10,538 nucleotides of DNA from positions 1 through 10,538 of the forward strand of contig JAAOZO010000159.1 in assembly GCA_011605715.1 (NCBI GenBank). The letters run 5' to 3'. The translations under genes and the position numbers were made by a program. The notes under the pieces were generated by a model. It saw only the letters and a program-made list of their open reading frames with translations, searched no databases and had not been told where the DNA came from. Shown here in pieces: positions 1 through 7,200 of the stretch. The stretch comes from Nitrososphaerota archaeon. GTDB taxonomy: Archaea; Thermoproteota; EX4484-205; JAAOZO01. Positions within the stretch are counted from its first letter, which is position 1, and the number at the start of each line of letters is the position of its first letter.

Positions 1-3000
1 CCGTTCAGTAAATCAATTGAAGCATATATTCTTTGGCCAAACGGCATACAAACGTGTAACTCGCCAGAGAATGGAACATTAGGCAAGATCGTATATGTAG
101 GAGATGGAAGATTAGAGAATTTTGAAGGAAAGAACGTGAGTGGAGCTTTTGTTCTCATGAATTATAACTCAATGTATAATTGGCTAAATGCTGCAAAATT
201 TGGGGCTAGAGGAGTAATATTTATACAACCAAATGAAACAACGTACTTAGAAACTGATAGCAAGTATCTTAGTACACCGTTGTATTTCCCAAGATTACTT
301 GTACAAGCAAAGGATGGAGAAACATTAAAGCAAGCAGGTATAGTGGTTGTTAAATCTAGAATGAACTATAAGGAGATTACTGCACAAAACATAATTTTAA
401 AGATCAATGGAACTACTTACCCTAACGATGTAATAATAATTTCGGCGCATTATGACGCTTGGGCAGTAGCGCCATCTTTAGCAAAAAGTAAAGCTGACGC
501 AATCAGTATTGCTTTACTATTAGAGTTGGCAAAGTATTTTAAAAATAACCCACCAAAGTATACTGTTTGGTTAGTTGCTACGTCTGGTCACTGGGAAGCT
601 TTAGCTGGAGCTAGAGAATTTGTGTATAAGTATGTGTACTCAGATGATTTTATGAAAGGCAAGAAAACAATATGGTCATTCGTAGGATTGGATATGTTTT
701 CAAGTGATGGTCTTGGACTTCAGATGCTCCAGTCTAGCTTCTTTAACTTTTATGGAGGAGGTTCGATCCACTCTGGAGGATTTCCGAATAGAATTACTCC
801 TGTGTATAATAGATTTTTGATATACTTGAACTCAAGCGAACTTAGACAATTCTTAATAAATGAAAAAAGAATAGGTCAGAGTTCAACAGTAGCAAATAAT
901 TTCTTCTTATTTTACACAAATTACCAACAGTTTTGGGGTACTGAGCCTTACCCATACTTACTGGACTCTGAAGTAGCTTCTATGAGTGGTATTATTAGCT
1001 ATAGCATAACTTCAGCATGGTCAAGTAGAAACTACGTAGGAGCGCCTTTAGATGATTCAGAGTATGCAAATCTACAGAAAATGTCACCAGAGCTAGCTAC
1101 TTTATTTTTTGTCTTAAACCAATTAGTTAACGACGACAAACTAAGAAGTACTGTAACAGATCGATCAACGTTACAACCAACTTGGTTTAGTACGGAAAGT
1201 ATTCGAGGATACCCAGGATTTGTTACAATCTACGGTAAGGTAGTAACCTACAACGAAACTAATGGTGGTTGGTTCTCACCCACAAAAGACGTTTTAGTTA
1301 CTGCAAAGGTTGCCCCTTCAACCTACAAGTTAGGAACTATTGTTATAAAATCAGGAGAAGATGGAACATTCACAATACATGGAATAGCTCAGGCTGCGAG
1401 ACCCTACGGAGCTAATACTGCAACTGTAACTTACCCTTGGATACTACAGGGGTGGAAAATTAATCCAAAAACTGGAGAAATAGAGATGGCACCAAATACT
1501 GGAATGCTAGCAATGCAGTATTTCTCTAATATACTAACACCTATACATCCCTCGGAAAACTTTACAATAGTAGTTATGAAAGCAAAAGTAACTACATTAT
1601 ACGACGTAATAAACCCGAGAACATTAGCTACACCTTCAATAGAGGATCCAAGACTTGGAGGATACAATTGGTGGGGTTTCTCATATGCGATAGTGCTTCC
1701 ATTTGACATTCAAATAAAGAGCTTACCACCAAACTATGGATTTTACTATAACGGCTATGAGCCAGTGGCCTTAGTATGGACTTCACCAGGTATTAGATTT
1801 GCTGTAGTTGTAGCTATAGGAGGAACTAATGGGTTAATTCTAACAAACTCAAGTATAACAAACAGTGAAGGAATTGGATTTTCTTCAAGCGAGAATAACT
1901 ATGTTTACTTTACGTTATTTAATTCTGCAAAAGACTTGCTATTAATTTCAAAAGGAAGGTATGAAAAATTTAAAGAAAAAGAAACTGGAACCATTAGTGC
2001 AGATATAACAATAAGAGAGGCAGAAGAACTCTACAACGAGACAAACAAGTTGTTTAGCGAAAATAAATTTTACTCAGGTTATTCCGCAACAGTACCATTT
2101 TTCACGTATGCTTATGTGGCATACAATAGAGAAGTTATGCCTCTGATAAATGATGCAGCAAAATCAATAATGATAATGTTTCCGTTGTTAATTTTAGGAG
2201 CGTTCTTCTTAGAAAAACTTACTTTGCACCAAGAAGGAAGAAGACGAGTAATTTCAATAGGGCTTATTGCCATAGTACTCATTGTGTTCTTATCTCTTCT
2301 TCACCCAGCATTTTCAATAATGAGCAATATTTACTTAGGATTGCTTGGAACAGCTATGACGTTCCTTTTATTATTAACTATTTGGGTAATAGGAGGAGAG
2401 GCAGAGAAAGTAAGAAAAAGCATAGAGCACAAATATTTAGGTTACCATACAACAGAATCTGTAATGTTCGATACAGTTTCGACAGCATCTTCTTTTTCAG
2501 TAGAAGAAATGAGGAAAAGGCCTTTTAGAACGGTTCTTACGATAGCTACGATTGCTGTTATGGCCTTTTCACTTACTTCGTTAACTTCAGTTTCAGCCTA
2601 CACGTCTGTAAGGCTAGTTCCAAAGTATGGCTACACAACCAACTACGACGGAGCTTTAGTAAAGAATGGAATTGGCATTCCACCAGCAATTGTTTCGGAC
2701 TACTTACTTGATGCGATCAAATATTGCGTTAGAGAAAAGGCAATAGTGCTACCTAGAGCTTGGTATTATCCACAGTCAAAACTTTCGATAGGATTTCAAA
2801 CTCCAGTATACTCTCCAACAGGTAATGTTTCGGTATCAGCGGCATTAGGACTAACAAAAGATGATGTATACTTAAACATGCTGCCATACATGAACAATTT
2901 TGAAGGGTCTCTACTAAACAATACAGAAGACTGGGTTTTAGTATCCAATGGTCTTGCGAACAACTTAAGTGTGAAAGTTGGAGACAGTATAAACGTGTTT

Positions 3001-4206
3001 GGACTAAAACTTAAAGTCGCCGGAATCTATAACGCAACAAAGCTTGACAATCTAAAAGACATCGATGGGTATTCGATGGCACCGGTAAACGGAATTTACT
3101 ATGGTCAACTTGCGGTTTTTCCAGTAGCGTCTCAAGCGGCTCAAGGAACCGTTCCGCATTTATCAATGGCACAAGTATTGGTTATACCATTTAATAAAGC
3201 TATAGAACTTGGAGGATATATAGCTGAAGTGAGTGTTATTCCAAAACAAAAATCGGAAGAAGACATGGCGTCTATGCTTACACCTATTGCTTACACTACA
3301 GATAGTATTGTTTATGTTTCTCAAAAAGGAAAGCCATACCAAATGTCGTTAGTAACAGCATATTCATTTGTTGGAATGGAAACCATACAGGTTTTAGCCT
3401 TACTCGGCGCTCTAAATATAATGATTACACTGCTTGGTAATTTAAAGGAAAGAAGCAGAGAAATTTACATACTTAGTGCTGTTGGACTTTCGCCGCTTGC
3501 AACAAGTGTACTGTTCGTTGTTGAGACTTTAGTTTATGCAATCGTTGGAGGCTTAATAGGATACTTATTTGGCTTTGCAACAAACAGTTTTATGGTTTAC
3601 TTAAACATCTTTCCAAAAGAGCTTGGTTATGTTAATTTCGCATCTGTTTTTACCATGATAGCGCTGGTTGTAATAATTTTAACTTCATTGTTAGCTTCAG
3701 CATATCCATCATACATAGCTTCAAGAGTAATAACTCCCTCTTTAGAAAGAAAGTGGAAGCCACCAACAAAGCCTTCGAAAGATAGTTGGGAAGTGCCAAT
3801 GCCTGTCAGCTTTCCAACCTATGAAGAAGCTCTTGGCATTCTAGAGTACCTAAGAGAATTTTATGAAGGAGCTGGAGCTGTTAGGCCAATATCCATCGTA
3901 AGAGCAATGCAACCTCCAGACTACAAGAATAGCCAAATAAAAATAACGTTAAGTATAGCACCATATGAAGCAAACGTTACTCAAGATGTTACTTTGAAAG
4001 TGACTGAACTGGAAAGTAGAGAAGAAGTGAAAAAGTATGGACTTATCTTGCTCATAAACAAACTTACTGGACCACAAGATGTTTGGATTAATTCGAACTA
4101 CTGGTTTATAGACGATATAAGAAAACAACTACTTCTTTGGAGGTCTTTACCCCCTGAAGAAAGACAAAGATTAATAGAAAAAGCAAAAACGATAGCAGCA
4201 AGTTAA
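1..4206 (+). CDS. Giant M28-peptidase-like / FtsX-MacB permease fusion protein (5' partial)
   Basis: The frame is open from base 1 without a stop, so the gene starts upstream; 1401 residues are visible and the GTG at 136 is internal. Order (visible residues): PA-like domain with a GARGVIFIQP segment (about 28-110); M28-like domain (about 125-375) with HYD at 150-152 and GLDMF around 231; a beta-rich, carboxypeptidase-regulatory-like region (about 405-530); three membrane spans (about 720-738, 748-767, 775-797); then an FtsX/MacB module with one span (841-865), an extracellular core, three spans (1125-1145, 1163-1193, 1213-1237), and a soluble tail of about 160 residues. The KERSREIYILSAVGLSP segment after span 5 is the typical FtsX cytoplasmic coupling loop, which puts the core and the M28 part outside and the tail inside. 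Known for the family: FtsX/MacB permeases work with an ABC ATPase; none is in this window. Several M28 metal and catalytic residues are missing, so peptidase activity is doubtful. Substrate unknown. The permease call is strong; the M28 call is fold-level. Confidence 0.87.
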   Translation, partial: PFSKSIEAYILWPNGIQTCNSPENGTLGKIVYVGDGRLENFEGKNVSGAFVLMNYNSMYNWLNAAKFGARGVIFIQPNETTYLETDSKYLSTPLYFPRLLVQAKDGETLKQAGIVVVKSRMNYKEITAQNIILKINGTTYPNDVIIISAHYDAWAVAPSLAKSKADAISIALLLELAKYFKNNPPKYTVWLVATSGHWEALAGAREFVYKYVYSDDFMKGKKTIWSFVGLDMFSSDGLGLQMLQSSFFNFYGGGSIHSGGFPNRITPVYNRFLIYLNSSELRQFLINEKRIGQSSTVANNFFLFYTNYQQFWGTEPYPYLLDSEVASMSGIISYSITSAWSSRNYVGAPLDDSEYANLQKMSPELATLFFVLNQLVNDDKLRSTVTDRSTLQPTWFSTESIRGYPGFVTIYGKVVTYNETNGGWFSPTKDVLVTAKVAPSTYKLGTIVIKSGEDGTFTIHGIAQAARPYGANTATVTYPWILQGWKINPKTGEIEMAPNTGMLAMQYFSNILTPIHPSENFTIVVMKAKVTTLYDVINPRTLATPSIEDPRLGGYNWWGFSYAIVLPFDIQIKSLPPNYGFYYNGYEPVALVWTSPGIRFAVVVAIGGTNGLILTNSSITNSEGIGFSSSENNYVYFTLFNSAKDLLLISKGRYEKFKEKETGTISADITIREAEELYNETNKLFSENKFYSGYSATVPFFTYAYVAYNREVMPLINDAAKSIMIMFPLLILGAFFLEKLTLHQEGRRRVISIGLIAIVLIVFLSLLHPAFSIMSNIYLGLLGTAMTFLLLLTIWVIGGEAEKVRKSIEHKYLGYHTTESVMFDTVSTASSFSVEEMRKRPFRTVLTIATIAVMAFSLTSLTSVSAYTSVRLVPKYGYTTNYDGALVKNGIGIPPAIVSDYLLDAIKYCVREKAIVLPRAWYYPQSKLSIGFQTPVYSPTGNVSVSAALGLTKDDVYLNMLPYMNNFEGSLLNNTEDWVLVSNGLANNLSVKVGDSINVFGLKLKVAGIYNATKLDNLKDIDGYSMAPVNGIYYGQLAVFPVASQAAQGTVPHLSMAQVLVIPFNKAIELGGYIAEVSVIPKQKSEEDMASMLTPIAYTTDSIVYVSQKGKPYQMSLVTAYSFVGMETIQVLALLGALNIMITLLGNLKERSREIYILSAVGLSPLATSVLFVVETLVYAIVGGLIGYLFGFATNSFMVYLNIFPKELGYVNFASVFTMIALVVIILTSLLASAYPSYIASRVITPSLERKWKPPTKPSKDSWEVPMPVSFPTYEEALGILEYLREFYEGAGAVRPISIVRAMQPPDYKNSQIKITLSIAPYEANVTQDVTLKVTELESREEVKKYGLILLINKLTGPQDVWINSNYWFIDDIRKQLLLWRSLPPEERQRLIEKAKTIAAS
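4177..4190 (-). terminator. Oligo-T terminator of the queT-family gene
   Basis: Read on the minus strand this is GTTTTTGCTTTTTC, beginning 17 bases past the TAA stop of the queT-family gene. It is the first pair of T runs downstream and lies within the last codons of the opposing permease gene. The two convergent genes would then terminate inside each other, giving overlapping 3' transcript ends. Inference from composition only. Confidence 0.35.
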
Positions 4207-4235
4207 TTTATTTTTTAATTTTGTTTACTTTTCCT
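4207..4235 (+). terminator. Oligo-T terminator of the permease gene
   Basis: Immediately after the TAA stop the plus strand reads as repeated T runs (TTTATTTTTTAATTTTG, then TTTACTTTTCC). Archaeal RNA polymerase terminates on such oligo-T tracts without needing a hairpin, and I see no hairpin. The tract lies inside the 3' end of the convergent queT gene. Inference from composition only. Confidence 0.45.
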
Positions 4236-4714
4236 AACTTGGAAACAGCCTTAATTATGATTATGCCAACCACCATGATTGAGATTAGTTCTCCTGCAAG
4301 CACTGAGAAGAAAGCTAGTTCTATAGATGCAACGGAGTATATAAAGTATAAAAGCCCAATACCAACTATTATTGCTATTTCTAATGAAGCGATAAAAGCT
4401 GCAATCATAATACCATGATTAATCTTTAGTTTGGAGACGTACATGACAGATAAAGAAGAAAATAAATTTGCCAAAGTACCAAGTATAACGTCTGGTAGGC
4501 CATAGGGAGAAAAGAAGTTTGCGATTATGTTACCCAAAGTTACACCTAAAACTGCGCAAAAACCAAAATCTGGTAGATAGCTAAGAAGGATTAAGGAATC
4601 TGTTAACCTTACTTGAACTATTCCATAAGAAATAGGAGCTATTATAATAGTGCCTATTGCATACAGGCTTGAAATTAACGCAACTAAAGTCAATTCCCTA
4701 AGTTTGAGTTTCAT
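4208..4714 (-). CDS. queT: QueT-family membrane transporter (queuosine/archaeosine precursor uptake, predicted)
   Basis: A 168-residue, very hydrophobic protein with five or six membrane spans and a basic C-terminal tail (KAVSKLGKVNKIKK). The signature of the QueT family (ECF-transporter S components) is visible: ISYGIVQVRLTDSLILL near residues 28-44, then VLGVTLGNIIANFFSPYG and DVILGTLANL, matching the family pattern of a YG-QxR element followed by G-x-x-x-N-hydrophobic-SP-G-DVxxGTLA. The length is usual for the family. QueT proteins are predicted, mainly from preQ1-riboswitch regulation in bacteria, to import 7-deazaguanine precursors; in an archaeon the product would feed archaeosine or queuosine tRNA modification. 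The ECF energising subunits are not nearby. The ATG at 4714 has no Shine-Dalgarno sequence in front, so the mRNA may be leaderless. It stands apart from the hyp train (190-base gap) and converges on the permease gene with one base between stops. The family call is good; the exact substrate is inferred. Confidence 0.82.
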   Translation of the reverse strand: MKLKLRELTLVALISSLYAIGTIIIAPISYGIVQVRLTDSLILLSYLPDFGFCAVLGVTLGNIIANFFSPYGLPDVILGTLANLFSSLSVMYVSKLKINHGIMIAAFIASLEIAIIVGIGLLYFIYSVASIELAFFSVLAGELISIMVVGIIIIKAVSKLGKVNKIKK

Positions 4715-4730
4715 GTTGTTGAATTTCGTT

Positions 4731-4758
4731 AATAAAAAAGAGGTTAAAAACTTTTAGG
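4731..4758 (-). promoter_or_regulatory. Candidate archaeal promoter (TATA-like A/T tracts) for queT
   Basis: Upstream of the ATG at 4714 the minus strand carries two A/T tracts: AAAAGTTTTTAA (about 4744-4755, 30-41 bases upstream) and TTTTTTATT (4731-4739, 17-25 bases upstream). Either could be a TATA box for a leaderless or short-leader transcript, since archaeal boxes centre about 26 bases before the start site. In A+T-rich DNA such matches are common, so this is weak evidence. Confidence 0.25.
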
Positions 4759-4781
4759 CTATCGCACGTAGTACTGGAAAT

Positions 4782-4823
4782 AACAGTTATACTTACAACA
4801 GTAACCGTCATAGGTACAGTTAT
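4782..4823. repeat. Three imperfect 9-base direct repeats (AACAGTTAT-like)
   Basis: Copies on the plus strand are AACAGTTAT (4782-4790), AACAGTAAC (4797-4805) and TACAGTTAT (4815-4823), with start-to-start spacing of 15 and 18 bases. The first copy sits in the near-palindrome ATAACAGTTAT (4780-4790). They lie 68-109 bases upstream of the queT ATG and could be regulator-binding sites, but copies this short and imperfect could arise by chance. Confidence 0.25.
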
Positions 4824-4870
4824 TAGATCTTTACTTAGTTTAACTTCAAAACGCTAAGGAGTTTAAGTAA

Positions 4871-4893
4871 CAGAAAAACCTAGAAAAACAGGT
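4871..4893 (-). terminator. Terminator of the suf-hyp gene train, after hypE
   Basis: Twelve bases past the hypE TAG, the minus strand reads ACCTGTTTTTCTAGGTTTTTCTG. It combines two TTTTTCT runs with a small ACCT/AGGT stem directly before the second T run. This fits an archaeal oligo-T terminator and comes before the 190-base gap, so it likely ends the operon. Confidence 0.5.
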
Positions 4894-4904
4894 CTTGAAG
4901 CTTG

Positions 4905-5909
4905 CTAGCAGATCCTTGGTAAAGGAAGCCCCTTAGCCATGTCTAAGATTCGTTCCCCACCTATAGAAGTGGAAAGTACCACTCTTTTTTCTCTGTCGCT
5001 TACAACTTCTCCTATTACTGACGCTAGTTTTCCCTTTGGATTGCTTCTTAGGTCTCTTAAAAACTTGTCCTTAATCTTTGCATCTACTATAAATACCATT
5101 ATGCCTTCATTTGCCATTGACAAAAAATCTATTCCTAGAATTTCACACGCAGACTTAACTTCTTCTAAGACAGGAATCTTTGACTCTTCAACAACCATTC
5201 CAACTTTCGACTCTTGAGCAATTTCATTCAACGTTGTAGCAAGACCTCCTCTAGTTGGATCTCTGATTACCTTTATTTTTCTTCCATACTTCTTAATTAA
5301 AGGAATAACTAAATCATTTAATGAACAACAGTCGCTTGAAACGTTTGAGTATAAACCGAATTCTCCCCTAGCTAGCATAACTGCCGTTCCATGAGTACCT
5401 ACAGGACCAGAAACTAAGATAATATCTCCAGGCTCAGCATTAGACCCGGATACATTAGAATTTTTTATAACTTTCCCTATCCCAGAGGTTGTGATATAAA
5501 CTCCATCTGCTTTTCCTTTTTCAACAACTTTTGTGTCTCCAGTTACTATTGAAACTTTCGAAGCTTTTGCGGCTTCAGACATATCTCTTACAATTTCGTT
5601 TAAATTTGATATAGGGTAGCCCTCTTCAATTATGAATGAAGCTGAAAGATACATAGGAATAGCACCACATGTGAGTAAGTCATTTACTGTCCCAGTTACG
5701 CTAAGTTTTCCAACACTACACCCACTTACTTTTTTTGGAGACATGACAAAGGCATCCGTCGTAAAGGCTATTCTAGTAGAACCAAATCTTAAAATTGCCT
5801 TGTCACCAGCCTTCTCAAGTACTTTATTTTTGAAGGCCTTATAAAAAATGGAATTAAAAAGTTCATGCGTAAGTTTCCCGCCAGCTCCATGCTCTAGGTT
5901 AATTTCCAT
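4905..5909 (-). CDS. hypE: HypE, [NiFe]-hydrogenase maturation carbamoyl dehydratase
   Basis: HypE (PurM/AIR-synthase-like fold, ATP-dependent) accepts a carbamoyl group from HypF on its C-terminal cysteine and dehydrates it to a thiocyanate, the source of the two CN ligands of the hydrogenase iron. The protein has 334 residues, usual for the family. It opens with MEINLEHGAGG, contains TDAFVMSP, GTVNDLLTCGAIP, VTGDTKVV and RDPTRGGLATTLNEIA, and ends exactly in PRIC, the hallmark acceptor tail. The usual GDHG motif reads GTHG here. I chose the ATG at 5909 because it starts one base after the hypD stop, has GGTGG (5915-5919) as a Shine-Dalgarno site five bases upstream, and matches family N-termini. 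The ATG at 5921 (overlapping hypD by 11 bases) is the alternative. The related enzyme SelD is excluded by the PRIC tail and the hyp context. Confidence 0.96.
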   Translation of the reverse strand: MEINLEHGAGGKLTHELFNSIFYKAFKNKVLEKAGDKAILRFGSTRIAFTTDAFVMSPKKVSGCSVGKLSVTGTVNDLLTCGAIPMYLSASFIIEEGYPISNLNEIVRDMSEAAKASKVSIVTGDTKVVEKGKADGVYITTSGIGKVIKNSNVSGSNAEPGDIILVSGPVGTHGTAVMLARGEFGLYSNVSSDCCSLNDLVIPLIKKYGRKIKVIRDPTRGGLATTLNEIAQESKVGMVVEESKIPVLEEVKSACEILGIDFLSMANEGIMVFIVDAKIKDKFLRDLRSNPKGKLASVIGEVVSDREKRVVLSTSIGGERILDMAKGLPLPRIC

Positions 5910-5910
5910 T

Positions 5911-6975
5911 CTAACCACCATAATTGTAGTAAGCAGCACAAGCACCTTCTGAAGTAACCATGCAAGGGCCGATTGGATTTTCAGGAGTACAAATCTTTCC
6001 GTAGAGAGGGCATTCTGGAGGAGTTATCATACCCCTAACAACATCAGCGCACCTACAACCAGGAGGTTCGCTTATGTTTTCTGGCTTAATACCAAGTTTT
6101 AGTTCTGCATCATAATCTTTAAAGGAGTCCTTTAGTTTTAAACCACTCTCTTTTAAATATCCAAATCCTCTCCAACTAGCATCTGAAACTTCAAAGTACT
6201 TATACAAAAGTTCCTGTGCCTTTCTATTTCCTTCTGGTCTTACACTTCTAGGGTATGCATTAATTAACATTGGTCTCTTGTTTTTAATCATCTTAATTAA
6301 CAAGTAGATGGACGCTAGTATGTCTATAGGTTCAAAACCAGTAATCACAGAAGGAATCCCATAATCTTTTACGATAAACTCGTAAGGCTTAGTGCCAATT
6401 ATTGTGCTTACGTGCCCAGGCAAAATTAATCCATCTATTTTAGATTCTTTGGAGCTCAGCAATGCTTTGAGTGCGGGGGGAATTAACTTAAAAGAAGAAA
6501 TTATTGAAAAATTTTTTATGTTGTGTTCAACAGCATAATCTAGCAAGGCTGCAACTGTCGGCGAAGTGGTTTCGAATCCAACTCCAAAGAAGACAACTTC
6601 TTTACTGTTGCTTAAGAAGTTTACAGTGTCGAAGGGAGAATAAACAACCCTTATGTCCTTTCCTTCTGCTTTTAAGTTTAAGAGAGTTTTTCTCTTTAGT
6701 GGTACTTTAACCATGTCTCCAAATGTAGAAAGAGTAGCGTCTTTTTCTAAAACTTGAAAGGACTTGAACAGGTCTGAGTCTGAAGTTACACAGACAGGAC
6801 AGCCTGGCCCACTAACAACTCTTAGCCCCCTTGGTAGTGCTCTTCTTATTCCAAATCTCGATATGTTTACTGTATGAGTTCCACAAACTTCCATTAAGTT
6901 TATCCCTTCTGGCTTTAGTTCTGAAATTTTTTTTAAAAAAAGCCTCGAAAGTCTTGGATCCCTAAAGCTATCCAT
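5911..6975 (-). CDS. hypD: HypD, iron-sulfur scaffold for the Fe(CN)2CO cofactor
   Basis: HypD forms the HypC-HypD complex on which the iron receives its CN and CO ligands, and carries a [4Fe-4S] cluster. The protein has 354 residues, typical for the family. Visible motifs: MEVCGTHTV (Cys31), SGPGCPVCVT (Cys59, Cys62), GFETTSPTVA (134-142), LPGHVSTIIG (185-194), TGFEPIDIL (212-220), and a C-terminal cysteine-rich part with Cys307, Cys309, Cys322, Cys329, Cys338 and Cys346 in the order PPGCRCADVVRG, ECPLYG, CTPENPIGPC and SEGACAAYY. All signature elements are intact. The ATG at 6975 shares its A with the TAA of hypC (TAATG), so translational coupling is likely; a TTG at 6981 would add two residues and is less likely. 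The need for a [4Fe-4S] cluster links it functionally to sufS and the scaffold gene upstream in the same train. Confidence 0.97.
   Translation of the reverse strand: MDSFRDPRLSRLFLKKISELKPEGINLMEVCGTHTVNISRFGIRRALPRGLRVVSGPGCPVCVTSDSDLFKSFQVLEKDATLSTFGDMVKVPLKRKTLLNLKAEGKDIRVVYSPFDTVNFLSNSKEVVFFGVGFETTSPTVAALLDYAVEHNIKNFSIISSFKLIPPALKALLSSKESKIDGLILPGHVSTIIGTKPYEFIVKDYGIPSVITGFEPIDILASIYLLIKMIKNKRPMLINAYPRSVRPEGNRKAQELLYKYFEVSDASWRGFGYLKESGLKLKDSFKDYDAELKLGIKPENISEPPGCRCADVVRGMITPPECPLYGKICTPENPIGPCMVTSEGACAAYYNYGG
5915..5919 (-). promoter_or_regulatory. Ribosome binding site deciding the hypE start
   Basis: GGTGG on the minus strand lies five bases before the ATG at 5909 and is complementary to the archaeal 16S 3' end (CCACC within ATCACCTCC). 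It would fall inside the coding part if hypE began at 5921, which favours 5909. Confidence 0.5.
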
Positions 6976-7199
6976 TACCAATTCATGGCTTCACCAAGTT
7001 CTTCAATTGCATCAAACAAGTCTTTAGCTTCTTCCTCCGTTAGCTTTTGAATGACAAAACCTGCATGAACTATAACATAATCGCCTTGGTTCAAGCCTTC
7101 AACAAGGTCAAGCCTAACTTTACGTTTAACTCCGCCTACATCAACAACCGCTTCTTTTCCCTCTATGGCTTCAACTTTTCCAGGAATTCCTAGACACAT
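6975..7199 (-). CDS. hypC: HypC, hydrogenase maturation chaperone
   Basis: HypC is a small OB-fold chaperone that binds iron together with HypD and carries the Fe(CN)2CO unit to the hydrogenase large subunit. The 74-residue protein begins MCLGIPGKV; after removal of Met, Cys2 becomes the N-terminal iron ligand, as the family requires. The VHAGFVIQKL segment supplies the conserved His45, followed by an acidic C-terminal helix (TEEEAKDLFDAIEELGEAM). The reading frame is open further upstream, but the start is fixed at 7199 by the obligatory Met-Cys N-terminus and a GGGAGG site nine bases before it. It begins one base after the hypF stop and overlaps hypD at TAATG. Confidence 0.97.
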   Translation of the reverse strand: MCLGIPGKVEAIEGKEAVVDVGGVKRKVRLDLVEGLNQGDYVIVHAGFVIQKLTEEEAKDLFDAIEELGEAMNW

Positions 7200-7200
7200 T

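Larger units (their letters stand above)
4715..4904. other. Intergenic region between hypE and queT
   Basis: This is the only real gap in the window (190 bases). It contains the oligo-T terminator of the hyp operon at its right end, three imperfect 9-base repeats near its middle and promoter-like A/T tracts at its left end. I see no tRNA cloverleaf, no CRISPR repeat and no convincing small gene. A plus-strand stretch open from 4723 to a TAA at 4855-4857 encodes a hydrophobic tail (ITVILTTVTVIGTV) but has no ATG, GTG or TTG start. Confidence 0.6.

Noticed and set aside
1431..1709. Minus-strand open frame of 92 codons inside the permease gene
   Set aside because: Antisense to a well-supported long coding region, with no recognisable motif or ribosome site; a shadow frame.
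4715..4811. Small minus-strand ORF (37 codons from an ATG near 4811) before queT
   Set aside because: No ribosome site, no recognisable features, and it runs out of frame into the queT start; expected by chance in A+T-rich DNA.
4715..4904. preQ1 riboswitch or tRNA in the gap upstream of queT
   Set aside because: I could not find the short stem with C-rich loop and A-rich tail of a preQ1 aptamer, nor a tRNA acceptor or T-arm motif; leader space before the ATG also looks too short.
4905..5909. HypE gene read as selenophosphate synthetase or ThiL-like kinase
   Set aside because: The PRIC C-terminus, the HGAGG start and the position after hypD are specific to HypE.
5910..5945. N-terminal extension of hypE to 5945
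   Set aside because: It would overlap hypD by 35 bases and add residues not typical of HypE; the ATG at 5909 has a GGTGG site. The ATG at 5921 cannot be fully excluded.
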